Part shown: positions 13,795 to 25,503 of the stretch, in pieces
How the letters are laid out: each line of letters starts with the position of its first letter
How positions within the stretch are numbered: position 1 is the stretch's first letter
NCBI RefSeq assembly: GCF_963678635.1
Contig: NW_026971589.1
Coordinates: 1-58,567, forward strand
DNA: 58,567 nt
Reading direction: 5' to 3'
From: Symsagittifera roscoffensis
Taxonomy: Eukaryota; Xenacoelomorpha; Acoela; Convolutidae
Position numbers and translations under genes: made by a program
Notes under the pieces: model-generated
Seen by the model: the letters and a program-made list of their open reading frames with translations, nothing else
The model's database searches: none
Told to the model about the DNA's origin: nothing

Positions 13795-16700
13795 CTCTGG
13801 ACCTTGTGGTCTTACCAAGCTATGCAAAGCTGATTGGAATTGTGTGCAGTGCAGCGGCTGAGTATCAATAATAGGCCAATATTATTGTAATCTCAAAATT
13901 GGATTGCATTAAATGGCTGGTGAATAGCTGTAGTATAAAGATCGTCGTTTGTAAATGGTATGTTGAGGGGGTCACGGAAATTCTATATGCAAAGCCAAGA
14001 TTGTGTTTTAATCAACATAAAGATCTCGTTGCCTTTGGGGTTCTTTGACACCAAAATGGTTTTGTGGAAAACATGGGATGGTTGCAAGAAGATCATTATG
14101 ATTTTAAGTGTGACTGGGATGGTGACTGCGCTGGAGTTGTATATGAGCGCCGGATGTAGATGGAAGGATAACAACGAGAACTTAGGGAGTAATAGAGATA
14201 AAAGGATTCTGAAAATTTGTCAGGAGTGTCTACCCCGGGGTATTCTAAAAAACACGGGTTTTGAAGCGGTTTGTGCTGATTCAAAGTAGTGCATGTGGGA
14301 TGAGTCTGATGATAAATTGAATAATTTGCAGCTCATTGTGGACTAAAACATTTTTGTCATGGGAGCAAAAATTAATTGAGTGAGGCTGTTCAATTATTTG
14401 TTCCTATGTGTCATTTTGATTTTGATGTAGATAAACTATTTGAAAAATGGGATTTATTTCATTTGTTTTGTTTGAAGTTCAACCCTAGAGAAAAATTTGT
14501 ACTGTAAGTTTTGTATAAAAAAATGTAATTGATGTTGATTTGGTAAACTGTGTGATTTGAAAGGAGCAGTGGGTATGTGTGTGTTGTTTTGGGATTTGTC
14601 GTATAAATTTGATTTTCTTTTTTGAAATGTTTATAAGGTTCGCTAATTTGTACGTCAACTAATTTTTCGTTTATTGAATATGAGAAAATTCCAAAGAAAA
14701 CATTCGCACAATATTTAGGCTATGCTTACTTGCTTGTTGACTTGTGTATTGTGTGCAGGGGTGTCATAAGCTCCTTTAAGAATTGAGACTAAAAAATATG
14801 AAATCAAACATTGCATAAAAAATTTTTATTCCTTCTTGATTGTAATAGTGCATCCTAAAAATTCTATTAGTTCATCTTTTATGAATAAGAAAACTAAAGA
14901 CAAGCATTGGAAAGTTATCTTGAGGTCGGTGTTTTTCTCTGTTTAGCTACAAATAATAATTGTAGTCTTGTGCATAGATATATGAGAACCCTGCTGTTTT
15001 GGCTAGTTTCCTTAAGTTTTTATTTTTAGGTTGTCGTTTGATTGTATCCATTTAGTGAGAAAATTTTCAAATTGATGTGTTCTCATGTGATTTTTCATAT
15101 TGAATTTTGAGTATACCCAGTTGATAGTAAATCCATGTTTGGGTTTCTGGCTATTGTGCGAATGTTTTCTGGCGAAAAAATTGAAGTGGTTGCTTTAATT
15201 ACGTGTATGGTGTGACGTGAGGACAATTATCTTCCTCGGGGTTAAAATGTGCAATTTTTTTGCCATTTTCTGATCCTAATGGATTGCTCCAAAAAACCAT
15301 TGATTTATTGATGATTTATTGATGAGAGTTGTGGTCTGTTACAGTTTTCTGGGAAGAGTTTACCTTTTGTTTGTCCGTTTTTTTTGTGTAGTTATTTTTG
15401 TGTAATGTCGAGTTGTTTGGTTGCAAAATCCTTGATTGTTGGCAAAAATTTCTCGATTTAATATTGTGTTGTTTTTCAAATTTCATTTGAGTTGAACTTT
15501 TTCAAGCTGTGTTTTCCCATAAAAAACATCAATAATTGATATCCTGTTTTTTGTTTGATGGCTTTGCATTTTGATAGTTTATTTATTTCAATGGGAGGTA
15601 TCCAGTTTCTATCCTGCAAGTCATAGACTAGTGGTCTATATACGCCATGGTAGGGATGTTTGTCCTCGAGTTGCATGTGACCTTAACTATGTATTATTTG
15701 TAGTTGATGAATCGAGTCTGAAGTTTTATGAAAGCTTAGAACCTTCATCCTTATTCTTAGAACCTTTACCCAACGTTTAACTAAAATTAAACGTTGTTTT
15801 TCTTGTTTGCAACCTTCAGGATTGATAAGTAGAAGTCGTTCAATATTGCTTTGATAGTGTGATTTCTGATCAAATCTATATTTAGTTCCGTTTGAAACGT
15901 GTGTACAGTGCATTTTCTTCTAGAAAAAAACACCTTTAATTTTCTATTCTACATGTGATGTAGCGCGGGCTTTTGAATATAATGTTATGATTGCAATTGT
16001 TGTTTCTTTTGCTTGTGGTTCTGATTCACAGTGAGTATTTAGACTTATAGCGTATTTTTGTTAATTTTTTGGTATTTTCTTCACAGTCATAGTGCGTTAC
16101 TAAGAGATCTTGCAGTTTTCATCGTAGTGTTGTACTTTGGATTTTCATGAGCTCTTAGTTCTAAAATTTTTAAGAAATAAAGCTATATTTTTAATAAATT
16201 TAAAAAGATATATGTGTATAATAGTCCTGAAAAATGATTGTAAAAGGATGTATATCCAGTTGTTTTTTAGTGTAATTGACGTTTTGAAATATATATTAAT
16301 TAGGTGCAAATAAATGGAGGGGTAAAGACTTCACTGTTAGATTCGGTGGCAACATTGCTAGTGGATGATGTGTAGGATTGGTTAATTTCATTGTTATATT
16401 AAATTTTAATGTCAAGATTTGGTTTATTAACAGTTGTAATTCTCATTTGGTATATCTATGAAGCCGAGTGCTATCTGAATGTTGTCCGAGTAATGGAGGA
16501 GGTGATATAAAGATGTTGCAATCAAGTCTTAATGGCTGGTTCGTATTTTGCTTTTCTAGATTTTTTTGATTTGAAATTAATTGTAGTCCTGGTAGTAACG
16601 TAAAAAACTGTGCTATGTTTGAAATGGGAAGTTTAGAGGGTAGAGAAAGTATTGCTTGTAAGTATTGAAGAAGTTGATGTTTTTTTTCCGTTTTAGATGA

Positions 16701-19700
16701 ATTATTTGTCGATCGAGTGTTATCCTTTGTGATTTGCTTTGACTTTGATTTTTTAATTATCCTACGTTTTGTGAACTTGGGGGATAATTATTAGATGTTG
16801 GTTGGTTTTGTGGTTTGCTTAATGGCGCGTTATGATTAATTGAAGTCAATGGTTCTGATATCAGTGCTAATCGTTCATCAATATTGCAATGATTTTCTAC
16901 ATGCAAAATTCGAGTAGATGTTTGAAGATGTAGTTCAAAGTGTTGTAGGAATTTGGTATAGAAATTGAGTTGGATTGGTGAGTGGGAGATTTGGGTTGGG
17001 TTTTTCATTCCTTTTTTGATTCCTTTTTTGAATATAAGAAACAAAATCTGCTTGGTAGTGGTCTTCATTTAAAACAAATAGTTTTCTTATAACTAGTAGA
17101 ATTACAATGGATTTTGAGTTGGATTGGTAAGAGGGGGAATTGGGTTGGGTTTTTCGTTCCTTTTTTGGTTCCTTTTTTGAATACAAAAAGCACAATCTGC
17201 TTGGTAGTATTCTTCAATAAAACGAATTGTTTTCTTATTACTACTAGGAAGACAATTACTGCTCGTTAAAGACATTCATAAAACTTTGAATACTAATCTT
17301 AGCAAAGTAAGATAAGGATGATGTCTAGCTGCATGCAAAAGATGGGAGCTGCGCGATCAGTGGTTCAAAAGGAATGACCCGAATCGTGAACAAGTTCAAA
17401 ATGAGGTCCGAAACTGGCAAAGATGCTTCAGTTGGCTTTTAAAGTAAGAAAATTCGCTCGTAAAGCTTCCAAAATAAGCTCATTTGCTTCCTCGTGAAAA
17501 ATAAAGCCAAAAACTTCCTTGGTTGAGCTTGCTCAACCCTAAGGTGAGCTGCACGAGCTTGTGAGCGACACTGAAGACCTTTATTTTGAGCTGAAAAAAG
17601 AAAGTTTCAGGAGCGTAGAAAGCATTTACGGGCATGCAGACTTGTGTGCAATGTAGCGGCTTAGTATCTGTGACAGACAATTGCTAGTGAATTTTTTAAA
17701 TTGAGTTGCATTAGTAGGCTGGTGAAAAAATGTTGTATAAAGTTCGTCGTCCTAGGATTTTCTAAGTAGTATGTTGAGGGGGTTAAGGATATTTTAAAAG
17801 CAAAACCAAGAATGTAGATGTTAAGGTGCATTAATCAACATAAAGATCTCGTCGGCTTTGGGGTTTTTTGACGCCAAAAACAAATTTTGTGGAAAAAAAT
17901 GGGATGGTTGTAAGAAGATACTCATCCTTTTAAGTGTGTCTGGGATGATGACTGTGCTGGAGCTGGATATGGAAGGGCGTTTTACTAGGCATCTGGGAGG
18001 GTTATTTGGGTATTTTTGTTTAATTAGTTTTCTTTTTCTCGGGTTCGAGTGTTACGAATGGATAATGCTTCTGAAGATGAGAAGGAGTGGTTTTTTTTTT
18101 GTATAGTGAGTTGTGCATTGGTGTGTGTATTAGCTGTTGATGCTGTGAAAGCTTATCTAAACCCCGTTCAAACTTGTCGATTTTTGGCTGGCTAGGTGTG
18201 TCGTCAATAGCGCTTGAAAATTGTGAAATTAGGAGGAAGCGTCTGTGTAGGTTGAAAGAAGTTTAGATGATTACGGGAACTTGGGAGTAATAGAGGTAAA
18301 AAGAATCTTCGTTCGAATTCTAAACATTTGTTGCAATTGTCTACATTGGGGTTTTTCAAAAAAAAAATACGGGCGTTAAAAGCAGTTTGAGCGGTGTCGC
18401 CCTAGTGCATGTGGGATGAGTCTATTGGTAAATTGGAAAGTTTTGCGGCTCATTGTGGGCTAAAATGTTTATCATTATGGGGGCAAAAATAAATTGTGTC
18501 AGGTTGTTTCTATGAATTGTTCCTATGAGCCAATTTAAGTTTGTTGTTGATAGGCTATATGAGAAATTGAATTTGGTTTTTTTTTTTCTTATTGACGTGT
18601 TACTCTAGAGGAAAGTTTGTTCTCTGATTTTTGTGTAAAAGGTTGTAAATGATCTTGATTTGGTAAACTGTGGGATTGTAAAGGGCAGTAGGTATGTGTT
18701 GGTTGTTTTGTGTTTCGTAGTAAAAATTTGGTTTCAATTTTGATTATTATGTTCGCTACTTTGTGCGTCACTTAATATTCCATTTAATAAAATTGAAAAA
18801 AATCCAAAAAGATCTTACGCTTACTTGTTTGTTGACCTCTGTATGTTTTGCAGAGGTGTCATAAACTCCTTTAAGAATTGAAAATAAAAGGCTTATGAAA
18901 TTAAACATTGCATTTGAAAATCTTAATTCTTCTTGAAGGTAAAAGGGCATCCTAGGAATCCATGGTTCTGATATTTTAACTTGTCGTTCATCAAGATTGC
19001 CAGAAGTTTTTACGTACAAAATTCGAGTAGATGTTTGAAGCTGTAGTGCAATTTTTTGTGGGAATTTAAGGTAGGTCTCTGAGTTGAGTTAGTAGGCTTG
19101 GGATTTGGGTTGGGATTTTGTTTCTTTTTTGAATCTTTTCTTGAATTTAAGAAGCACAATGTTCTTGATTGCATTCTTCAATAAAAATGATGTTCTGTGA
19201 TTAAAATATTGACTTTGTCCTTTACAAATTTTTTTTTGATAATTGTCTTGATAGGAGAATGTTTTGCTTTATTGATTTCTGTAACTGTCCTTACACAATA
19301 ATTCAATTCAATACAATGCATTTTGAAAGTAATTTTTTTTAGTTAATTGTTTTCTGGTAATAAATTTTTTTCTGAACCAATGTGTCCTTTTGTATTTGAA
19401 AAATTATATTATGAAAAGCAATTTACCAAAATATTTTTGATGGTAAACAGGATACTTGATTATCACTATGGATTCTACCACTATTCTAAAATATCTGTGT
19501 TGTAAATCATAGATGTGTCTTCGTTTTTCAAATATGTCGGAGTACAGTTCTGTTTTCTAATATAGTGATTGTTCTATGTCGCTTGTTGTGATTTTTTATT
19601 GTACCTAGTGGTCCTGCAAGGTTTATTGCGTCAGTTAAATCTTGTTTATTTATTAATGGATATGTTTTGTTTTTGTGTGAAAGGCGAAGACGTAAACTTC

Positions 19701-19938
19701 TTCGTGATTTTACATTTTAGTGTTATACTTTTGGGAATATGGGATGGGTTGAGATGTGTTGTTACCTGTTAGGCTTTTTCTGAACGATTTATTTGACATT
19801 CTAAGAAAAAACAGAAAATGTTCTATACTTTTAACTTTTTAAATATTTTTAACACTTTTTATTGCATATTTACATTCTATTCGTGGCGATCTTTCATCTT
19901 TTGCAAAAAGAAAATTTTGTTTTTTTTTGTAGATTTTC
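13795..19938. repeat. 6.15 kb tandem unit, copy 3
   Basis: Third copy (about 6144 bp). At its right end the sequence runs through ATTTTC (19933-19938) into AACTGTA instead of TCTGG, so this is the true right edge of the unit and the point where single-copy flank begins. The frame matching 5569-5850 is shortened here (17858-18106) by a one-base poly-T change, consistent with these frames not being under protein-level selection. Confidence 0.88.
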
Positions 19939-20299
19939 AACTGTATTTTTTCGTTCTAGTTTTTTTGTGATGTATATCCACTTAGAGCATCTGGTAGTAA
20001 AGGGATTTTCTTTCTGTCCAAACCCAACGGAGATTGGAATTTTCATTAAGTTTGATTGAAATCTAATACTTTTTGATTTTGGTTTGACTTTTGGATAAAA
20101 GTTTTTTTATTGGTTTAGGATCTGAAAATAAAATTGATGGATGTTTTGATTGTTGATTCAAGGATTGAAAACTCATATTCTGTAAGTGTTTTTATGACAG
20201 CTGTGCCTTATCTCCTTATTGTGGAGATTCTTTTTACTGCTTGAGTAAATAACATTGAATTTGCGGAAATGAGGTACGTTTATTTGATCGTTGATGTGG

Positions 20300-20960
20300 T
20301 TGTAAAAGCGCTGCATCGATTTCAAAATGGATGCGTCATTCTTGGCACAATCTTGTTGGTTCAGATCAGGAATTGTGCTTAAAAGATGTTCAACTTTGAT
20401 TGTTTAAAGTCGTCAAACATTTTTGATGTTCAATTTTACATTCAAATTTATTTTGCTGTTGTAGAATGTTATAAAAGTTGAATCTCAGGTTTATGGTCTT
20501 AGATACAATTGCATTTTATGAACACATTTCCAGAGAACTTTTTTTTTTTGATGGTGGTGCTCGTAATTGTAAAATTGCATTGATTCTTGATTTCAAGGAA
20601 GTATTCGCTTTTCCTTCGATTATATGTCTTAGGCATTCAACTCGAATTAGAAAAAATGTGATTCATCTGAGGCTGCTTTCATATTTTCTATTGGTAGTTT
20701 TTGGTGGTGTTTTTCTAGAACAGTAACATTTTTGATTTTGTTTGTGATTGTATAAATACGCCGTCTAATTTTTTGATTATTTTTTTTTGCTTAGATTTGC
20801 GAGATTTACTTGTATTGGTTCTACTGTTAAATTACATTTAGACTCATCTTTAAGCGATTTTATGTAACTTGCGGCGAGTACTTTGTTTAATGATTCTTCT
20901 TTGACTAGAATAATAACTGGGTTGATAAATGTGTAACCTTTAAGCTGTTTTTGTTTGTTT
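20300..20960 (-). pseudogene. Decayed Ty3/Gypsy RT and RNase H remnant
   Basis: Read on the minus strand, 20841-20857 and its surroundings give SLKDESKC followed by VEPIQV, a recognisable Gypsy RT segment. About 20755-20776 gives LDGVFIQSQTK, which sits where the catalytic YLDD of RT belongs; the last catalytic Asp has become Gly. About 20330-20400 resembles the start of RNase H (LDLNQ..CAK.DAS). Several frameshifts and stops separate these pieces. It is a dead pol fragment in the same orientation as the better preserved copy at 45.8-47.9 kb. Confidence 0.65.
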
Positions 20961-21906
20961 ACTAGTGCGATTGTCTCATGTTTTACAAGTAAGTCTAAAA
21001 TTATTTCTTTAACTTATATATGTAGAGGTACTTTAGTTGCGCTTTGTTTCCTATTAACCTGGTCTGGCTTCAGTGGAAGATGTAAGGGTGATAGCATTTT
21101 ACTACATCGAATTGTTATGTGGCATATACCTCAGGATATGTTAATAGAAATTGAAAGTGTTCCCTATTTATTTGTGAATGCAGAAAATTGAACCTAACTT
21201 TTTTGTGTTGCGTATTTAGATATTTGATTGTAGGTTCAAAATATGGCATTTCTATGAGAAAGTCGATAATCTATTTTGCTTTGCTTTTTTATTCAAGGAT
21301 AATTCTAAATCGAGTACAGTAACTTTTTGAAAATATTTTTTACAATATATCCTTTTTTTTTTCAATTGAATGTAGTGTAGCGTTAGTTGCTCATTATCCT
21401 AAACAAATAAGGGAAGTGGGATTTTGGAACTTTTTTATATGGTTAGTCCAACAGTGTCTCTAATCGTGTTTTTTTTCTGCAACTTTTATCCTTGATATTG
21501 TCGAACGAAAAAAATATGAACAAAAATGTTTTAAGAAAAGCGGAAAATGTTCAAAATATTTTTTTTTCTTAGAATCTGAGTCAATATCTACTGCATACTT
21601 GCATTCTAATTGTGGTGATGTTTCATTTTTTGGAAAGAATTTTTTTTTATGTTTTATGGAATTTCAACTGTTGTTTTACGTGTTAATAATTCCGGTGGTG
21701 CGTTTCTTCCAAAAGCACCTGGTAAATCAAGTTTTTTCCTGGGGTCTAAATTATATGGGGATTGAGAAACTAATTGAAGTCTATGTACTCAATGAATTAT
21801 GTTTGACTTTGGTGTGAAAAGACATATTCTTAGTTTATGATCTGTGATTAAAATTGAGGGATATTTTGATTCATGGATGAAAAATTCATATTCTGTATGC
21901 GGATAT

Positions 21907-21912
21907 GAGGTT
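21907..21912. repeat. Target-site duplication, left copy
   Basis: GAGGTT immediately outside the left terminal inverted repeat, matched by GAGGTT at 39359-39364. A 6-bp duplication is the hallmark of Polinton integration. Confidence 0.95.
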
Positions 21913-22140
21913 AGTAGTATATGTTGGGGCAGTTCAGCCGGGGGGGGGGGGTGGAGTGACGACCCCCATGTATTAACATAGGCTATAGACTATCCGGTCG
22001 TCACCCTATGTATTAACATAGGCTATAGGTTTCCCAATGTATTAAGATAGGGAATAGGTTTCCCAATGTAATAAGATACGAGCTTTCAGATGGTAAGTTT
22101 CAGATGGTAAGTTTCAGAAACATTTTTGGCGCCCGAATTT
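21913..22140 (+). repeat. Left terminal inverted repeat
   Basis: Begins AGTAGTATATGTTGGGGC, then CAGCC and a 12-base G run, then internal short direct repeats (TATTAACATAGGCTATAG twice, TTTCCCAATGTA twice, CAGATGGTAAGTTT twice). It pairs with 39132-39358. Weaker similarity continues inward to about 22165 (GAGCTCGATAT), where it matches a displaced inner copy at the right end. Confidence 0.95.
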
Positions 22141-23078
22141 TTTGAGCTCGATATTTATCTTGAAAAAACAATTTTTTATTAAAAATTGACAAAAAAAATT
22201 TTTGAATGGTAAGTTTCAGATGGTAAGTTTTGACGAAAATTAAGTTTTGATTTAGAGTATGGAATCATAAACTAATATATCACAGGATATTTTTTTTCTC
22301 GAAAGAATCTTAAATCCTTATTTCATGTTATTTATTTTCCCTCAGGTTATCTGGGGAAAATTGTTAAGAGGGGATTATCTTTGACAGGTTAGTTATTCCG
22401 CTCCACGGGATATCAGGGGAATTTTGACAGCTCCTCACGGTTGATTACTTTTATATCCTATTTAATCTTTTTTCCGCAGTTTATCTGGAGAACGGATGAC
22501 AGGTTCATTACACTTGTTAATTTTGTGACTTATTTTATTTTTTTTCACATAATTATATCACTTATTTTTACCTCAACTGGTTTATTTATTCTGTCATATT
22601 TCTTGCTACGATTCGATTCAGTTCTCTTTTATCACTTTGTATTTAATCTTTAAAAAATTCTTTAAAATTTCCAAATTTTCCAAAAAATTATCATCCAAAT
22701 TTATCAATTGCTCTGCCACGGTAAAAGTTTACACTGAGAAAAACATAGTATCATTTTTTTTTGGTTCTGATATTTTTGTGTAATAATTTTTCCATCTTTC
22801 TCAGAGTAAACTTTTAAGAAAATTATACAATTTACTAGAAGTTGGTTACAATTTTCGTAAATTTATCTACTCTATCGTTAAATTTTTCAATTGGGGGACT
22901 AAAACATCCATATTCCATCATCATTCTCCGTATTTCATCAAAGGGTTAGTTGCTAAGATGCTTTTCGTAAAAAATTTTAAGGAATTTAAAAAGTTAAATT
23001 ACATAAATAATCAAACAATTCACTACATCGTATAGTAAAATTACTGCAAAAATTTACACTTACAAAAAAAATGCACTT
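22141..23078. other. Left subterminal non-coding region of Polinton
   Basis: No gene seen. Another CAGATGGTAAGTTT motif recurs at 22206-22231. Between about 22335 and 22510 there are three diverged copies of a short motif (C/G-rich box, TATCTGGGGAA or similar, then GACAG), spaced 50-75 bp. The rest is AT-rich. It probably holds the 3' end and terminator of the leftward protease transcript. Confidence 0.4.
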
Positions 23079-23477
23079 TTACATGAAATTACTGATAAAA
23101 TTCAAAACATACACATCATGAACATTATTCAAGTTCTTTTGGAAGAACTTAAAAAGGAGAAAAGCTGAATAAATTGCGTAAAAACCACACAAATTATCAG
23201 TCTTTTGTAGCTTTCGAGGAACCATTTGTCGAAACTTTTTCGTCAAAAAGGGGTAAGTTGATCTCTTTCTTCCCAAAGAATCTGCAAAGTAGTAGCTTTT
23301 ATCCATTCGAGCAATCATAATCCAGTGTTCTCCTCTATCATTGCTTGGGGCTGAGTTAATAATTGCAAAAGAGTATTTTGTTAGTTGAGGTACTGTATCA
23401 GAAGGGTATGATCCCATGTACTTGAACCTGAGCTCTGGAATTCTTTCAATAATTTGCAAAAGTGAAAAGTTATCCAT
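23079..23477 (-). CDS. PRO: Adenovirus-type cysteine protease (maturation protease)
   Basis: A 132-residue protein from ATG at 23477 (MDNFSLLQ). It is a C5-family (adenain-like) peptidase: His51 in GEHW, Asp66 in YFADSLG, Gln91 and Cys97 in LCGFYAIYSA form the expected active-site set. In this family the enzyme cleaves capsid precursors during particle assembly. It is shorter than adenovirus protease (about 200 residues), as usual for Polintons. The frame is open further upstream to 23573, but that part (mostly low-complexity) overlaps the preceding gene, and I prefer the internal ATG. It is the last gene of the leftward block, next to the capsid genes. Intact. Confidence 0.92.
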   Translation of the reverse strand: MDNFSLLQIIERIPELRFKYMGSYPSDTVPQLTKYSFAIINSAPSNDRGEHWIMIARMDKSYYFADSLGRKRSTYPFLTKKFRQMVPRKLQKTDNLCGFYAIYSAFLLFKFFQKNLNNVHDVYVLNFISNFM

Positions 23478-23563
23478 TTTTGCAATTGTAGACTGATTTA
23501 CAGCTAAAAATGAAATTGATAGTTTGATAGTGTACTTTAGGTTAAAAAAAGAAGAATAATGAC

Positions 23564-23824
23564 TTACACACATTTAGGAATTGAATCAACAAAGTCCCAT
23601 ACACAAGCCTTATATAGTGGGCAAATCTTATTGAACACTGTTTTACAGTCTAGGTTGAAGAAGTGTCTCGGGTTTTCAACTAAACAGCATTCCTTCTCTT
23701 TTTTTTCTGGAGTTTTAGGTCTGAAGAAAAACAATATAGATAGTACAGAGATAATAACAAAGAAAAGTCCCAAAAAAGTTACAATATTTTTATAGGAACC
23801 TGAAAACTCAAAAAAATTAAACAT
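23564..23824 (-). CDS. Small single-pass membrane protein
   Basis: An 86-residue protein. Residues about 12-32 form a strong hydrophobic segment, followed by a basic linker (RPKTPEKKEKE) and a Cys-containing tail (CCLVE, KICPLYKAC, IPKC). It starts within the last codons of the major capsid gene (ATG at 23824 overlaps the capsid stop at 23817) and ends about 90 bp before the protease start. I do not recognise a named family. Position among structural genes suggests a virion or assembly membrane protein, by inference only. A GTAAGT donor-like sequence overlaps its stop codon. Confidence 0.65.
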   Translation of the reverse strand: MFNFFEFSGSYKNIVTFLGLFFVIISVLSILFFFRPKTPEKKEKECCLVENPRHFFNLDCKTVFNKICPLYKACVWDFVDSIPKCV

Positions 23825-25138
23825 TTTTAGCGACTGTTCCGAATTTGTCAATTTGAATATTTGATAGTCTTTCTCCCAAGACTATCACTTCCGTTACTTG
23901 CTCCAAGGGAAATTGGAAAAACATTTCTAATCTCAAGCTTTCTCCACTAAGTTCTGGATAATGCAAGTGTTCAGCGGCATCCTGTAGTGAAGTCAAATCG
24001 AAAACTAGAATATAGTGATTTTGAAAATCTTCCATAGGAAGAGCTGGAAAATCTTCGTTAAACTGCATTGCTTTCATTGTTGTAACATAGGGTCGACAAG
24101 GAGAAGTTGTATCTAATGAAATAATTGCTCTTCCACCCCGAATAATTCTAAGCTCTCTCAAATGAAATTGTTGATAATTGAAAGGATTTTCATAAAAAGA
24201 TCCCGCAACAGCCGAATTTGTTTTCATTGCAACAGCTATCTTTCTGATTGGGGCATTATTGAAAACATTTTCCTGAATAAACTGGTTTTGACGAGATGGA
24301 ATGATAAAGGTTCTTGCTATAGTTTCCATGTAATTGTAATGAGCAGGTTCTCTTTCCAGATTCCATTGCAAATATTGATGATTAGGTTCGGCTACTAAAA
24401 TTCTTCTTGTAAACAGTGAACAATCAACTATTTTCAGACTGACATTTGGATTATCAGATAACATGTAAAAATTAGGTCTAGCTCGAATAAGTTTAATTCG
24501 AACTTTGGTATTTGGTAGCTACAGTTTTTCGCAAGTAAACAAATCAATGGCGAGCCTCCCATAGAGTGAAAAAATTTCCCTGTTCCCAAGGAATTTGCTC
24601 TATCAGTGAATGAATACATATCAAATGCATCAGGATTTTCTTCAAAACTGTTTCCATGACAAGAAAGAATTCCTGTATTACTCACTGCTGACGAGTTGAA
24701 TTCGTTCGATATCTGTGCCTTATGAGGATATAATCCATTGGCATTGTAAACCATTGTATTGTTAAAATAAACTTCACAGTTGGAGAATAGAGAATGTAGT
24801 AGATTGTTTACATAAGTTAAGTAAGTTTGTGGTTCCTCATCTGAATCTTCCTCCGATTTTGCTTTATGTTCTGCTTTTTCTTTTTTGAAAGCATCAAACA
24901 ATCTTCCTTCGAATAGTTGAAGCTTTAAGCTAAGATGGGTATCACGCATATCCAAGAAGAGGTTACGATCCGTTTCAAATTCAAACTCAATACTGCTTTC
25001 ATCCAGAGATGTACTGGGGAATACTTCTTGTGTGTAAGATGACATAATTGTTTCCAAAACTGGGACTTTATCAAAAATCTCCAAAGAAAAATTTGTAAAC
25101 GCTCCGTACCAAAAATGACTACTTTGATTTATACTCAT
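23817..25138 (-). pseudogene. MCP: Major capsid protein (double jelly-roll), frameshifted
   Basis: Two abutting frames encode one protein. The N-terminal part (25138 to about 24525) contains EVYFNNTMVYNANGLYPHK, and the C-terminal part (about 24520 to 23817) continues through the second jelly roll to VIVLGERLS. The first belongs to the family often annotated as F54H12.2-like in invertebrate genomes, which is the Polinton major capsid protein. The frame changes in the run around 24520-24530, so the chain would end in 40 or so wrong residues. Total length about 440 codons, normal for the family. An acidic insert (KSEEDSDEEP) lies near residue 95. Its ATG overlaps the preceding stop (ATGA). In the element this gene forms the icosahedral shell. 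Confidence 0.88.
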
Positions 25139-25486
25139 TTTATCTTGTCAAAAATGTCTTTGCGAGAGCGACTGATTTTTGAACTACTCTTTTGAGAAAT
25201 GGTTCTTCTTGTTCTACGCTTGGATTTCTTTTTTCCACCTCCCAGCTGTTCCAACATCTTTTGCAAACGTTTTGAGCTTTTTTCATCCACTGACAACTTC
25301 TCCAATCTCTGGAGCGGCAATTTCAATTAAATCTGCTCCTATTCTTTTTGCCGCTGGGACTATATATTTTTTAATGAAGGGAATTGCAGTTCTCCCAAGA
25401 GTTTGTGCAAGAGCACCAAAACCTCTTCCACGCTGCCTTGCATGGCCACGAAAAATAGGAAAATTAGCTGAACTGTGAGCAACCAT
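25135..25486 (-). pseudogene. Small basic core/minor virion protein, frameshifted
   Basis: Starts at ATG 25486 (MVAHSSANFPIFRGHARQR). The N-terminal half is a Gly/Arg-rich stretch then an amphipathic Ala/Ile-rich segment (FIKKYIVPAAKRIGADLIEI). The C-terminal half, in another frame, is very basic (LGGGKKKSKRRTRR, ending SRSRKDIFDKIK). The two halves meet with a frameshift at roughly 25285-25310. Proteins of this layout sit between the two capsid genes in many Polintons and resemble adenovirus core/mu-type peptides in composition; the exact role is not established. It ends in an ATGA overlap with the major capsid start. About 115 codons in all. Confidence 0.65.
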
Positions 25487-25503
25487 TTCGTATGAAGTAT
25501 AAA

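Larger units (their letters stand above)
19939..21912. repeat. Pol-remnant segment between array and Polinton
   Basis: About 2 kb beyond the last 6.1 kb copy. It contains its own older duplication: 19860-20170 resembles 21585-21900 (shared CAT..ACATTCTA..GTGG.GAT and the later CTCATATTCTGTA). A more recent second copy lies at 43599-45844. Minus-strand translation reveals Ty3/Gypsy RT and RNase H pieces, listed separately. Confidence 0.7.

Noticed and set aside
20478-20726. 82-codon plus-strand frame as a gene
   Set aside because: It overlaps minus-strand RT remnants and is disrupted in the second copy of the segment.
21950-22140. CRISPR-like short repeats in the left end
   Set aside because: Repeats are few, variable in spacing, part of an inverted repeat, and in eukaryotic DNA.
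23079-23824. Splicing of the small membrane protein to the protease as one gene
   Set aside because: The best donor (GTAAGT at 23567) leaves a phase that no nearby acceptor restores into the protease frame.
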